Below are positions 11,555 through 23,009 of a stretch of 64,000 bases of DNA, piece by piece. The stretch is taken from positions 5,777,501 through 5,841,500 of the forward strand of contig CM034402.1 of assembly GCA_019925095.2 (NCBI GenBank), written 5' to 3'. The notes under the pieces are model-generated. The model searched no databases and had not been told where the DNA came from. It saw only the letters and a program-made list of their open reading frames with translations. Origin of the DNA: Dendrolimus kikuchii (lineage: Eukaryota; Arthropoda; Insecta; Lepidoptera; Lasiocampidae). The position numbers and the translations under genes were made by a program. The first letter of the stretch is position 1; every line of letters starts with the position of its first letter.

Positions 11555-11694
11555 CTGTATTTTTTTTTGTTGCATGGGTTCAGCAGACAGGCAGATGGCC
11601 CACCTGATGGAAAACGGTTACCATCGTCTATGGACATTTGTAACACCAATGGTGGTACCAATGTGCTGCCGCTTTCTGGAGGGAGACTACATAA
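11555..11694 (-). repeat. SINE-like family S, 3' half
   Basis: The poly-T at 11560-11568 and GTTCAGCAGACAGGCAGATG mark the tail end; homology stops near GAGGGAGACTAC. Confidence 0.8.
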
Positions 11695-12220
11695 GAGGAT
11701 CTTTGAAAGTTGCACCTGTGACTGAAAAACTATATAATATAATAATCGGCAGACAAACACACACATTGTATATCCCCAAATTAAGCAAGTTACGCTTGTT
11801 TTATGGATAATATACAACGGACTACTCTGGGGCCGATCCCAGACACCCAGACCATAGTAAATAACAGAGAAAATACGTTTCCGAAATTTACTATACCAGG
11901 AATCGAACCCGGAACCTCTGCGTTGCAGTGAGGTACGCCGGCAAAGGCTTAGCCCGCTCAACCACAGAGGCCGCAAAACTGAGAGGAAGAAGATTAAGGT
12001 GGCAAGGGCATGTAAAGAAAAAAAAAAAGAAAAAGAGGAGACTGCAAGATGGATGGGCACAAAGGTAAAGGTAGACCAAAAAAAAAATTGGATGGATTGT
12101 GTGAAGGATCATATGAAGATTTGTGGTGTGACAGATGACGTGTGGCAGAATAGAGGAGTATGGAAGGGAAAGACATCTTGTATTGGCCCCAATGAAAAAA
12201 AAGACAGTAATATTTTTTTT
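11695..12220 (+). pseudogene. RTE-like LINE ORF2 C-terminus, split by a SINE
   Basis: Plus strand. Removing the SINE at 11732-11974 leaves a continuous frame: SLKVAPVTEKL before the SINE and RGRRLRWQGHVKKK after it, then NWMDCVKDHMKICGVTDD and NRGVWKGKT before GPNEKK. These are C-terminal motifs of RTE-type non-LTR elements (RLRWxGHV; WMDCVKDDM). A poly-A-rich stretch disturbs the middle. No catalytic domain is present, so the copy is dead. A scrap of the same region recurs at 40138-40180. Confidence 0.8.
11732..11974 (-). mobile_element. tRNA-derived SINE (family T2) with target duplication
   Basis: The minus strand starts GCGGCCTCTGTGGTTGAGCG. Box A TGGTTGAGCGGG (11953-11964) and box B GGTTCGATTCC (11899-11909) are both close to consensus. 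The body ends in an AT-rich tail near 11732. AAAACT flanks both sides (11726-11731, 11975-11980), a short target duplication. A body-only copy lies at 22195-22370. Confidence 0.88.
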
Positions 12221-12784
12221 GGTATATCGTTTAAGTTATATGCACTTTGTTATCCGATGACCACACACTATGTTTAGTATCGCGAGATATTATTTATTAA
12301 ATTATATTTTGAATACAGTGCAATAAAGTGGATTGATAAGAGTTTATTATGCTTTTATATTTTAATTCATATAAAATAAATATTGCAGCAATAATACCAA
12401 TGATTTTATCTGATAGCATAGGCTAATTAGACATCAATTTATTCATATTTATTTATCAACGATAAGATTTTCAGGATAAGATTTATTGCCATTTTATAGA
12501 TATCCGTGTTCCAATAAGGATCTTAGAAATATCTAGAACATTTTGAGCTTGATTAGGTTGATATTTGTATAAAATATATACCTACCAAATAAACGTTCAG
12601 TGTAATCATCGCATCATTATCCCAGTATTAAATCCCGTTTTAGTCTGGAGCAACCACCGTGGTATTTGGTACGGATGCAAATTTGAACCCATCTCTTAGG
12701 CACTCTAGGGACTTGGAATGAGCCCTCAGTCGAGGCTTTGGCACAGGGCTAATAGCTGCGTTCTTTTAATATGTCATAAAAAAT
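12221..12784. other. AT-rich intergenic DNA
   Basis: Nothing recognised. Confidence 0.5.
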
Positions 12785-12890
12785 CAAGGTTGGTAGCATG
12801 TTGGCAACACTATTAGTGTTGCCAGTGTCTATAGGCGACACGACGCCTAAAGTTAACAATTTCCAACAGGTAGGCCATTCTACTGTGTGA
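12785..12890 (+). repeat. LINE 3'-tail relic
   Basis: GTTGGCAACACTATTAGTG...GTCTATAGGCGAC...CAGGTAGGCCATTCT resembles the LINE tail at 59850-59950. Confidence 0.5.
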
Positions 12891-13028
12891 CGGTTACCAC
12901 GAACCACACAACTACCATATCTGTTGAATAGAAACTTTATATAATATTTTCTGACATCTCATCTATAAAATTTCAAACATGCCGCGTGTGTACCTTGAAA
13001 CGATTTAAAAAAAAAGCAACTGCAATAG

Positions 13029-13495
13029 ACTATATAAACGAGGGAGAACACAATGCAATTTTTTTACATTTCTTGTCTGTTTGTTTGGAATTCACGTAAA
13101 AACTACTGGGCCGATTTCGATGCGTTTTTCGCTGATCGTCAGCTAATTCTTAGAAAAAATCTGTGTGACTTCTTATCCTGGGAACACGCGGTATTATTTC
13201 TGTGAATAATTTAAAATAGCTAGATAAAAAAATCGAATTCCAATATGATTTTTTCACTGATCACTAGCAAACTTTATGTAATAAAATATATGATATTTTT
13301 TATCCCGGGAATCCCGCAGGAATTTTCCCGCGAGCGGGTTGTAGTTCTTCCGGTGCTAAAAAATTAGCTTATTCTGGGAAAGGTTTTACTAAAACAATAG
13401 CTTACATTCTTTTTAAAATGCTGTAGTACTTTGTATCCCAGGAATACCGCAGGAATTTCAAGTGAGGGTGGACGAAGTCGTAGGCATATCCTAGT
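13029..13495 (+). repeat. Dispersed family D, copy with one internal unit
   Basis: Head with GGAATTCACGTAAAAACTAC, then TATCCCGGGAATCCCGCAGG, one copy of the ~140-bp unit (about 13335-13460, GGTTGTAGTTCTTCCGG...ATGCTGTAGTACTTTG), and a tail AATTTCAAGTGAGGGTGGAC ending ATATCCTAGTA. It is the single-unit counterpart of the array at 51406-55440. Confidence 0.85.
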
Positions 13496-13754
13496 ACAAT
13501 CCTGGTATAAATAATAAAATAAATACCTCATGAGTGAAACTGGTGCATATTGTATTATACATATCGCCTCTTTGCTTCAATAATGAGATAAGTCCAACAA
13601 CTTAATTTTTATTTGATAATTAAAAGCGTCCAATTTTATTTTTCCGAAAGAAGTGTTTTCTTTTATAATATATTATAGATTTAGGGCGGATTTTTCAATA
13701 AACAAGAAAAGAGTTATTCAATAGAATAAAATATAACAGATTATAATTTATGTG

Positions 13755-13902
13755 GTGATGAAGGTGATGTCAGGAGCCTTAAGAACAGACGAGTGTGCAT
13801 GACAAGAGTTATGAATGTCAAAGAGACAAGTGAGGTGTGTAAGAATAAGCCTAAATGGCACTCTGTTGTTCGTGCCTACCCCGCAAGGGAACTGGCGTGA
13901 AG
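13755..13902 (+). pseudogene. RTE-like LINE C-terminal remnant
   Basis: Reads GDVRSLKNRRVCMTRVMNVK...NKPKWHSVVRAYPARELA before the stop, matching the longer copy at 40482-41036. It is only the last ~50 codons of ORF2, and is followed by a TATG microsatellite. Confidence 0.85.
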
Positions 13903-13926
13903 TTATGTATGTATGTATGTATGTAG
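13903..13926 (+). repeat. (TATG)n tail
   Basis: A TATG tetranucleotide repeat directly after the RTE remnant; RTE elements often end in simple repeats. The same tail follows the copy at 50555-50692. Confidence 0.85.
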
Positions 13927-14725
13927 ATTATAATTTAATTGACTGATAACTTTTAAGGATTGAAAAATCGGCCCTTAGAGTAAGTTATTCGTTTCGACAT
14001 AACAATTTTGAAAGGTTAAAAGACTGTCCTTTAACATTTCAATTTTCGAGATAACACGTTATTGAAGCAAGGAAGCGATATATATTATAAGTCACCAGTG
14101 TCCCATTCTACGTCTGATAAGAACTAACTATACTACATAGCAAGTGTGTGGTACAAGTATGTCTATACAAATACACTATAACCATACAATATAAAAAAAA
14201 ATACAAGGTAACAAGTTTTTTCTGTAACTTAATACTTAAGTAGCAAAGCAAATATTCAAACAACAAAGACTCGTAATCTAATTGCGATTACTCATAGTAT
14301 ATCATAGTCGGAAGCAAATAAATTAATTTAAGTGGCGATACTGTGCTTGTAAGGCAGGCCTAAATAACTGGTGTCCACCATAACTGCCTACCTGCCAAGG
14401 ATAATGGCCGGCGCAAGAATGGAATATGAAATTATTTTTGTTGATGATACAGGAGAACTATTACCTCACTCTGACCTGCTTGAGTGTGTGCACCCTTATC
14501 TTCAGTAAAAAAATGAGATTACTTGAATGAAGTTTATGTCGTAGTAGAGCCGCGCTGGAATTATAATTCTGATTATACTCGTAGTGTAGTGGAATACTTA
14601 CAAGCCAACAGATGACGCTGTACAATAATTGAGGTCGCAAACGATTCCCGACACGTACAAAGAATATATATAAATTTCCACCAATAATAACAGATGCTCA
14701 TACAACATTAGCTTAGGCGTGTTAC
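13927..14725. other. AT-rich intergenic DNA
   Basis: No feature supported. Confidence 0.5.
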
Positions 14726-14727
14726 TG

Positions 14728-15062
14728 AAGTTTCTTCCGCCGCTTCTTTTCTGCCAGCCATAAGTCCATAACACGTTGCGAAGCGGTAGTAAAGATAGAC
14801 TAGGATGGGCTCCGCCAGCGAAGTCGATAACGAATCTTCATTATATAAACACTTCAGCCTGTTGGCTTAGCTCGTTCAGCCTCTCACGGCTTAATCCGAT
14901 CACTCCCCCCGCAGTGGTCGAGCCGACGTCGAACCTCACAGGAGGTGCCTCCTCGAGCGCGCTGCTTTCGGGCAGAACGCCTCCCTTTCCGCGGAGTCGG
15001 GAAGCCTACCAAGCCCGGTATTGCTGAAACAGCCATTTGCGACTATTCGGTTGGATCCTGTA
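14728..15062. other. G+C-richer segment, possible transposon scrap
   Basis: 14728-14790 carries the GCCGCTTCTTTTC...GAAGCGGTAG LINE-tail motif. 14860-15030 stands out as G+C-rich in AT-rich surroundings. Its minus strand reads GVIGLSRERLNELSQQAEVF before a stop, which looks like old coding sequence, but I do not recognise it. Confidence 0.4.
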
Positions 15063-15067
15063 CAAAA

Positions 15068-15200
15068 AAAATTAACAGTGTAGCCTTGGCGAAATCTGTG
15101 ATTATAGAAGTATAGTCTGACAACAGAAACTAAATAATGTTCAAAATTATAATTTAAATTAATTATAGTCGAATTTCGACCACTGGGCGACCACTAGTAT
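15068..15200 (+). repeat. Dispersed repeat shared with 32285-32430
   Basis: ATTAACAGTGTAGCCTTGGC through GTCGAATTTCGACCAC is repeated almost verbatim at 32290-32405, ahead of a LINE ORF2 fragment, suggesting both are parts of one LINE family. Confidence 0.75.
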
Positions 15201-15935
15201 CTATAAATGTGTAATATATCTATAAATGTAACCCCGTGTATATGAGTACAGAAACAAGGAAAAAACTAAAAAAACGAAGTAAATAAAAGAAAAAGTATAT
15301 TAGCTACTGAAAATCTAGATTGTGTGCAGGAAGGAACTTTATAAAAATCTACTTAGAAAAAAAATATGAGTAAAATTTTCAACAAGCATTCGATTATGTA
15401 ACTTTACATAAGGTTTCAAAGTCGCCTTATTTTCCCAAGTTAGTGAACCAAAAAGTCCTTACCAGGTAAGTGAGGCACCTTATATTTTTACCATAAAAAA
15501 GCGTAATCAGGATTGTGATCGCTTCATTCTCTCACAATTCCTGGCGTATGGGCTAAAAGCGTACGTAATAAAGGTTTTACTACGCCGCGTTGTAAAATGA
15601 CGTACGCGGCTATGATATGTTATAGGGTTATGTACACTTCTACGGTATTTCAAAAATCCTTTGCTTATATTAGATGAGAAAAACCTTGCTACACGTATTC
15701 ACAAATTACATCACAAAAATTTCATGATTTTTGACCCCTCCCCCGAGTCCACTAATAATAACAATAAGTTGCCAATAAGCCTGACATTGTGATAATAGAT
15801 CGATCTGCGAAACGTACGTTGCTCGTTGATATAAGTATTCCACATGATTGTAATCTCGTAAATGCTGAAACTGTTAATTAACGAAATACCTCGCGCACGA
15901 GATTACTGACATGTGGCATATGGAGTCAACGATCA
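15201..15935. other. AT-rich intergenic DNA
   Basis: Nothing recognised. Confidence 0.5.
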
Positions 15936-15939
15936 TCGT

Positions 15940-16200
15940 ACCGATAGTGGTGTCCGTTAACGGTTTAGTAGCGAAGAGCCTCGACCGACATCTAGAGAGG
16001 CTCTCGTTCGGTAAATGGGTGAAGGGCCAATGCAGAAGGCGGTTCTTCTGAGCACGGCACGCATTGTGAGGAAATTCCTGTCTCTGGAGCCTTAACCACC
16101 GGTAGCTTGGACCCTAGGCCCCGCTGCCGATGGACGTCATCTTTTTATATTTTTTTAATATGTGTTTATTTTATATATTTATATATATGTATTAAAAATA
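15940..16200 (+). repeat. Probable LINE 3' UTR fragment
   Basis: ACCACCGGTAGCTTGGACCC followed by a CCGCTGCCGATGG segment and a long T/A-rich tail resembles 3' UTRs of lepidopteran R1-like elements. The assignment rests on general form only. Confidence 0.4.
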
Positions 16201-16239
16201 TATAAAAAAGAATATAAATAAATATATGTTAAATAAGAA

Positions 16240-16885
16240 TAATAAGGGTCTTTGTGGCGAGTAGCGATACCTTGGACCCGACTCCGGGGGCCAAGGCCAG
16301 GCCCCCACCTCCGTGCTTGCCTTAACCACACGGCACGGAGTGGAGATCGTTAAAGCTAAGACTTAAGCTTTAGGGGTGGAAGTGATAAATGGCATTACGT
16401 CAGAAGTAGCTTCGATGACCCTGCAGCCCACCTCTTTACACCAAGCGATGTAGAGTGGGGTGAGAGGGATGAGTAGCTAAGGAGCTACTCACACTCATGT
16501 TGCCCCTGCCTTCTATGGCATTTTTTCGGGCCCATGCGGGGAGTGGCGAGTCACCGTCTGCCCATTTTTCCATGTTCCCCGAACATTGCGACGGGCAGAC
16601 GCCATAGTCTCCATATCCCCAGACTCCTAGTACCACTAGCAGTTCACCCCAATAGCCCGGTACTTTATGTTCTCATTTCTCACAATAGTCCTACACTGGC
16701 CGGAGCTTGTCTTCGGGTGCATTATTATATGGTGTAGACAGGGATAATCGCCGGTCAGTGTCACGCCCCATTTACATTAAATGTGTCAAGGGGCCTCTAC
16801 GTGTTGGCCTTCTCACGGCCCCACGCAAGCCCTCTAAAAGTCCGGGCCACTTTTATGGCCCGTGGTCTTCAAAGACATACATATA
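16240..16885 (-). repeat. Dispersed family A, near full length
   Basis: Inverted copy of the element at 34915-35545. From left it has GGGTCTTTGTGGCGAGTAGC, CCCCCACCTCCGTGCTTGCC, CCGTCTGCCCATTTTTCC, and ends GTGGTCTTCAAAGACATAC. Length is about 645 bp. Relics of an open frame are visible when copies are compared. Confidence 0.88.
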
Positions 16886-17309
16886 TAATAATACCACTCA
16901 ACATGAAAGCTACGTTTTAAGGCTTAGACATTTTATTTATTATAAATTTATTTATGAAATGCTATGATTAAAACCGTTAAAACGTACTTTTACTTATGTG
17001 TACTAGTTACAAAAGCTATTTAGGGTCCGTTAGTTATTTTATTAAACGGAATACTGATGAAATCGACGTTCATCCATCAGTCCCTTTGTCTGTTTATATA
17101 CATATAGATGAAATTTAATACAATACTGTAGGTAATTTTTATGGTACATATGCAATGTATAGTTGCTGTAATGAAATCATGAAAAAATAAATATTAGAAA
17201 TGTCACCATACATGTGACTGAGGGTTGTTTCTTTTTAATCTTGAAGGAAACACAACAATAAATTTTGTTGCTTTCAGATTTTTAATTCCATAGAAATTGG
17301 TCGTCCCAC

Positions 17310-17575
17310 TCTCTAGCTTTTTATTTTTATTGCATGAGTTCAGTAGACAGGCAGACGGCTCGCTTGATCGAAAGCGGCTACCATCGCCTGTGGACCTTTG
17401 CAACGCCAAAGGCATTACAAATGCGCTGCTGCTCTCTAAACGGAGACGAACCTGGCCACTAATGCCGGAACATAACTCAAGGTTGTTATGGCGGCATGTT
17501 CTAGACCAGGGATGCTAGCCATCCAGCCCAGCAAATACTAAATTGTATTCTTCCTTCGTTCTTGTACAGACAAAA
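17310..17575 (-). repeat. SINE-like family S
   Basis: Tail TTTTTATTGCATGAGTTCAG at the left; the body is slightly internally deleted near 17520-17560; the 5' end is at TTCTTGTACAG. Confidence 0.85.
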
Positions 17576-17579
17576 GCTT

Positions 17580-18060
17580 TTGGATTATGAAGTGGAAAAT
17601 TCTGAAGAAGTCATAATTTAATAACATTTCCAACATAAATTTGGTTGAACTAGACATATTGAGACATTTTTGATATTGTGGTACTTTCAACTAAATGCTT
17701 TTTTTGGACATTCATATCCAAAAGACAAGAACAGAACAAGTTCGTGACCTCTACGGAACTTAGCTGATTGTTTAATTAGTTATTGGAAAACGTATGATAA
17801 ATTAGAAGAAGTCCATCGGGAGAGTTTGGTCAACCTTTAAAAGTAAACTTCTAAGAATAAGGTAACCCGCTCCCCAACTTTCGGCTCTCGACGCCTTTGG
17901 ATTATCTTTTTATGGATGTTAAAATTTTAACAATATTATGTCTAACCGTTCCACGTCAATGGCTCTAATACGATTTACAAAGAAATACCTTCTTTTTCCC
18001 CATTGAAGAATACACTTTTTAAAACTGGTATTTTTTTTAAATAACTGAAGCTATTTTAGT
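17580..18060. other. Intergenic DNA
   Basis: Nothing recognised. Confidence 0.5.
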
Positions 18061-18061
18061 T

Positions 18062-18325
18062 AAGACTAGCTGCGGCCGCGGTTTCGCCCGCGTGGTGATG
18101 GAAAATCGTTATGTTTTGGATAATTCACACTATATCCTTATAAATTATAGCCTATGTGTTAATCTGATGTGTAAGCTATACTGTAATGTTTCATCAAATC
18201 CATTCCGTAGTTTTTGCGTGAAAGAGTAACAAAGATACATCCATACATCCAGACATCTATATATCCATACATCCATTCACACAAACTTTCGCGTTTATAA
18301 TATTTATATTATATTATATAGAGAT
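18062..18325 (+). repeat. Dispersed repeat (GACTAGCTGCGGCCGCGG head)
   Basis: A common lepidopteran interspersed form: GC-rich head, TTCCGTAGTTTTTGCGTGAA, then repeats of CATACATCC and a TTTATAATATTTATATTAT end. Non-coding; class not resolved. Confidence 0.6.
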
Positions 18326-18690
18326 TATTCAGAGTTTCAACGGTGACATACGAGAGGGTTGCACTCTTCTAGAATTTGCAGATATGTAATACATTCCTTG
18401 TTAAGAACGCGGGATGTACCATAACACATCACAAATAAAATTTACATCAAAGGAATTTCAATAAAAATAATTTAATGTTTTTTTTTAAATTAAAATGAAC
18501 ACAACATAGTATTTTTCGATATTATATTTCTTGGTCTTATATTTACCTTTATTATAGTAATATTAATTATTATAAAATACATTGTTGTTATTACAGCTAC
18601 GATTTATTACGAGATCGCAGAAGCTAACATAGTGTTCTTATTATTATCTAAATTATAATAATACGAATAATATAACGTTAGAATATTATA
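18326..18690. other. AT-rich spacer
   Basis: Nothing recognised. Confidence 0.5.
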
Positions 18691-18694
18691 AAAA

Positions 18695-18990
18695 TACAAG
18701 CTGTACCCGGCAGACGTTGTCCTGTATTAAAAAAATAAAAATCTAGAACCCGATTGCAGCGCCATCTACCGGGACTAAATATTAATCCAAACTAATCTCG
18801 AATCCACATGAACAAACAAAAAAAAAATCATCAAAATCGGACCCATCTTTTAGGAGGAGTTTAGCGGCACCACCTACCGGGTCCAAACGTGAATCTAAAC
18901 GATTACGGGACCCACTTGAACATACACAAAAATAATTCACTTAAATCCTGGAACCCGATTGCAGCGCCTCCATATACTGATTTGTATATG
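18695..18990 (+). repeat. Dispersed family C fragment
   Basis: CAGACGTTGTCCTGTATTAA followed by CTAGAACCCGATTGCAGCG and two further ACCTACCGGG/GATTGCAGCGCC segments, partly duplicated internally. Confidence 0.75.
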
Positions 18991-19014
18991 GAGTATATAA
19001 AAAATATGACGATT

Positions 19015-19250
19015 ACATTATAAAACTACGTTTTAACGGTTTTAAGAGCGGTAATTTATTTGATTTTTGTTATTCCGACATGATCACGGAAGACAAAGAT
19101 GTCAAGTGTCAAGTATTGTTAAAGTTTTATTTAGCTTAAAGCCAACTTGTTTATTTTAATTATTTAGTTTTTTTTACATAATAAAACTACGTTAAAACGT
19201 AGTTACTACGTAGTTTACTACTACGTTTTAACGTAGTTTTATTATGTATA
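19015..19250. repeat. Palindrome-ended element (ACTACGTTTTAACG)
   Basis: At 19176-19247 two 28-nt arms are perfect inverted repeats (ACATAATAAAACTACGTTAA... and its complement) around a 16-nt centre that is itself partly palindromic. A related motif at 19018-19040 and near 16905-16995 (GTTAAAACGT) suggests a small MITE family. Confidence 0.65.
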
Positions 19251-19309
19251 CAAGTCGTGAAAACTTAAGAAAATAATATAATTACATTATTAAAAATAAG
19301 GTTATTATG

Positions 19310-19465
19310 TACCACATTCTGCCAGAGGAAAGCCCAGAATGCTCTAGCTACATTGTCACACTGGATTGCAATGTTGCTTCGCTCTTTGAAATATGAACCA
19401 GGCCTCTGATTACGGGTAGTTGCATTTTTTTTTCAAATTTCTTAAATTAATCTGTTGTCGATGCG
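19310..19465 (-). pseudogene. RT C-terminal remnant (IQRGNAAS family)
   Basis: The minus strand is colinear with 3127-3260: sequence corresponding to RNQRPGSYF, IAIQ and the final residues is readable with frame breaks. It is a third relic of the LINE at 3120-4620. Confidence 0.6.
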
Positions 19466-19599
19466 ATGGACTTCTACGAACCCAATCCGTTGGTTCCAAA
19501 TGCCACAATACTAGCAATACCATTATTGCAATACCATGCAATAATTCCAAATACCCTATATATTGCTTTACCTGAGGTTAGAACCCTATTTGCGAAGTT

Positions 19600-19745
19600 T
19601 TGTTTATTGCATGAGTTCAGCACACAGATAGACGGCCGACCTGATGGAAAGGGGTTCATGTTGCCTATGAATATTCGTAATACCAAAGGTGCCACTAATG
19701 TGCTGCCGCTCTCTAAAGGGAGACTGGAATCCGCCCAACTGGTAC
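19600..19745 (-). repeat. SINE-like family S, 3' half
   Basis: GTTTATTGCATGAGTTCAGC at the left through GGGAGACTGGAA; the 5' half is missing. Confidence 0.8.
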
Positions 19746-19749
19746 ACAA

Positions 19750-20245
19750 CTGAATAATAATAATTTATCATTTATTAAATGTATCATAAAGACACATTTC
19801 CAGACTCTCCTGAATCAACCTTATAAAATCTATGTATCAAATTAGTTAAACTTTTATTTGTTGTATTATTTATTTATTTTCCTTTCTACAAAAAAACAAT
19901 AAAGCAGGAAAAAATCTTAACTATAGGTGGAAAAGCCGGGAGCCCAAACTAGGAAACAAAACATGTCTCTAAGTACTCCTTACCCCTTACATTCAACTTA
20001 AAAATATATAGTGGCGGACACTAATGTATATAAAATATGCGAGTAGTTTAAGATATATATGAATTATATGAGCATGTGCCTGTGGTGTAGGTGCATATGG
20101 ATATGCGCGCGCGTGTGTGTGTGCGCGAGTATGATTGTTATTGATATCCCATCACTTGAACTGTGAAGATAATTATTTGATAGGTAGTATAGGTTCTTCA
20201 GTGTTTTCATAATCAAATTTTAATAGAATAGAAAAATGAAGTAAG
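19750..20245. other. AT-rich DNA with a CG/TG-rich simple repeat
   Basis: 20105-20130 is a GCGCGCGCGTGTGTGTGTGC run; otherwise nothing. Confidence 0.55.
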
Positions 20246-20248
20246 TAT

Positions 20249-20590
20249 TGTTACGAGTGTGGGACTCGTATTAAAATGCCGTTGGAATTTACTATAGAGT
20301 TAAGTAGAGAGAAGCTCGTGGGCTGGGTTCTTCCAAGAAAAAGTAATTTGCACACTTGCGAACGGCCAACAAAGTTGAAAACAATAACAATAAAGATTAG
20401 TTCGACACTAATGACTGCCAGAAAAGAAGTAGAAAAACAATAGCATGTTTTTGTTAATTACTAATTCTAAACACAAAGTAAATAAAAGAATTCCTAAATC
20501 CGGAAGGCAATAAACCGCGCTTTTACGACCGGCAGGTGTGCGCTTTTCTTTGTTGGTATGTAAAAGTAGAAAGATATACTTGAATATATT
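20249..20590 (-). mobile_element. LTR-like fragment related to the solo LTR at 33.6 kb
   Basis: TGTTACGAGTGTGGGACTCG...AAATGCCGTTGG matches the complement of the 3' end of the LTR at 33555-34045. Similarity fades after about 60-80 bp and the other boundary is not visible, so this is a partial or diverged LTR. Confidence 0.45.
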
Positions 20591-20599
20591 AAAAGTGAG

Positions 20600-21250
20600 T
20601 CACTCTGTTCGAATATCCGAAATATTTTTTTTATTTGGTAACCTTAGATCAAGTAAATCCGTGAAAGGAAATCTATAACTATAAAAGCGAGGAACACGGA
20701 TATTGAGTGACTGTTTTACATTGGATTTTCTTTTTTGGGTACAGCTGTAAGCATCGATTGTTTTCAATGGAGAATCATTTTCGTTCACCTAATATTTTTA
20801 AACTGTTATATATAAATATAGAAAAGTTAAGGGCAAATCATCCCAGACGTGGCAAGTTTCTGCTATTTTATAATGTTATTGTTAATTATCTAATAACAAA
20901 CAATTAATTATCAGGAAATTATCCGTTACTATTATCACTAACAATGTAATTGTTATATCTCACGTAAAAGAAATAGATTCACTCTGAAAAACAATCAACG
21001 CTTACTACTCTTAACTTAGGCTAATACTTAATAGAATTCGTCTTAGATCTATACAAATAAAAAAATCCAAAGTACCCTCTATGAATATAATTTTATACTT
21101 TCATTATAATTGTAACAAAAACATTGATCGAATGCGCACCAATCGACGCAGTAAAGAGTTACGTACAAGCAGAGGTAAAAATATTTAGACGTATTTACGT
21201 ATCTTAAAAACTTCATGGAACATATTTTTAGACCTTATCACATTTAATTT
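20600..21250. other. AT-rich intergenic DNA
   Basis: Nothing recognised. Confidence 0.5.
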
Positions 21251-21254
21251 ATTC

Positions 21255-21660
21255 AACACTAGTTGACCCGGCAAACTTCGTACCGCCTCAGAATCAAAAA
21301 AAAAAAATGTTGATTTCTGAACGACGGGACAAACATCAAACGTTTGACATTTAAAACCAAAAAAATGAAAAAGAAACTTCACTTTTAAATTTAATTTGAT
21401 TTCTGAACGACTTTTAAATGTAATTGATTTCTAAACGACGGGACGAATATCAAATGTTTGTCAGCTAGGAATAGTTTCTAAGGGAAAGCGAAGTTGTTGT
21501 TTTTACTATATTCTAAGCATTTTTTCATATTTAATCATCTTTTAAACCTTCCCTGGACTTCCACAAATAATTAAAAACCAAAATTAGCCAAATCAGTCCA
21601 GCCGTTCTCGAGTTTCAGCGAGACTAACGAACAGCAATTGATTTTTATGTATATAGATTT
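21255..21660 (+). repeat. Dispersed repeat (GACCCGGCAAACTTCGT head)
   Basis: Starts CACTAGTTGACCCGGCAAAC, has an internal near-duplicate (GATTTCTGAACGACGGGAC at 21310 and 21430), and ends CAGTCCAGCCGTTCTCGAG...TTTTTATGTATATAGATT. Resembles Helitron-like or similar non-autonomous lepidopteran repeats. Confidence 0.55.
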
Positions 21661-21789
21661 AAAAAAAACAAAATCACTTGCTTACACTAACACATACATA
21701 AATCTAGTGAATGATTATGACGAACACAGACTAACGAGAGAATAGTATATGGATTCCGTTTTCCCAAAATGGCCACAGAACCATAATCA

Positions 21790-21930
21790 ATCGTTGTCAA
21801 GTCTCTATGTGTTTTTCTATAGTAATGTAGATTCGTGTTTGACAAAGATCTCACCTGATGTTGAGCCGAAATATATTCTTAGATAAAGCACGCTTAGGTA
21901 CCTCTTCATAGAGACCTTGACAACACCCAG
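21790..21930. repeat. Weak foldback
   Basis: GTTGTCAAGTCTCTATG (about 21794) and CATAGAGACCTTGACAAC (about 21907) form imperfect inverted arms, spacer about 95 bp; possibly a MITE. Confidence 0.4.
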
Positions 21931-22194
21931 GTTGTGTAGTAAGTTTTATCTATGAGTTTACCCTCTTTATAGTAAACGCATTACTTGCAAAATGGCGGTT
22001 TCGAGAAAAAACGCGGTAAACATATTTTTAGATAGGTATCCAATCCACATGTTCATTTTACATAACTTTTCTGTGTATCTAAAACCAAGAAAAACAATCA
22101 AGCTATACAGCTTGCTGGACCTAAAACTTAAAAACAATCTAGAAAAAAGCTGAAAAAAAATCTAGAAAAAGCTAAAAAAAAATCTAGAAATAGG

Positions 22195-22370
22195 TGTAGA
22201 TTTTTTTTCAATAATCGACAGACAAGCACATATATTGTATATCCATAAAGTAAGCACGTTACGGGGTGATATGGGTGATATACAACGGACTACTATGGGG
22301 CCAATCCCAGACATCCAGACCATAGTAAATAACGGAGAAAATTCGTTTCCGAATTTTAGCCAGGATGTCA
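22195..22370 (-). repeat. SINE family T2, body only
   Basis: Matches the 3' body of the SINE at 11732-11974 (CCAGACCATAGTAAATAAC, TATACAACGGACTACT) but lacks the tRNA-like head, so it is 5'-truncated. Confidence 0.8.
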
Positions 22371-22374
22371 AGAT

Positions 22375-23005
22375 TAGCGCCTTGTGATACCATTTTCGCA
22401 AAAAAGTGAAAAACTCAAAAATGTTGATTACTGCAAGTGCAATTAGTAGGGCTGAGGTATTGGGAAACAGTCTCCGGCAATGAGATTCGCTCGTAGACGG
22501 TTCGCAAGATGAAGGTAGACGTAAAGCACTTCGTACGTATATAGATGAAATATCCACTATATGCCGGTGCTGCATATATATTTTTACTAAGTCCCGGAGA
22601 AATCTGGCCCTAGATGCATTCGAAGTATTTCTAGCTAAAAACTGAACTGTTTTACCTGAATGGAATCCACTTAATTAGTTCGTTCCAGGGAGGAAATGCA
22701 GCACTCTGCGTTCCATTGTTACGTTGGTGTTACCAGATGCTAGGCAAAAATTGCAATGAATATAATTAGTCTTCCATGCAAGTAAAAACTTAGAAGAAAA
22801 TTTAACGGATTAAAACCGGAATTTTATCTTAAACATGTGTGTATGTGTGTGTTCTGACAGGTTTCAGAAGATATGAATTAAAAATTTTGTAGCCTCGGAG
22901 AAATTAAGTAGCAGGCACACCTAGTTTTATGTTCATGGATTGACCAATAAAAAGAATAAACAAATACCTACTGAAACTCACACTCATATGTATAAGTTTT
23001 ATAAT
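22375..23005. other. Intergenic DNA
   Basis: Nothing recognised. Confidence 0.45.
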
Positions 23006-23009
23006 TAAA

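Noticed and set aside
11999..12277. Lys-rich 92-codon frame as an independent gene
   Set aside because: Its central motifs are those of the RTE C-terminus interrupted by the SINE; not a host gene.
22162..22575. 137-codon minus-strand frame
   Set aside because: Largely antisense or shifted reading through SINE family T2 and flanking DNA; no motifs.
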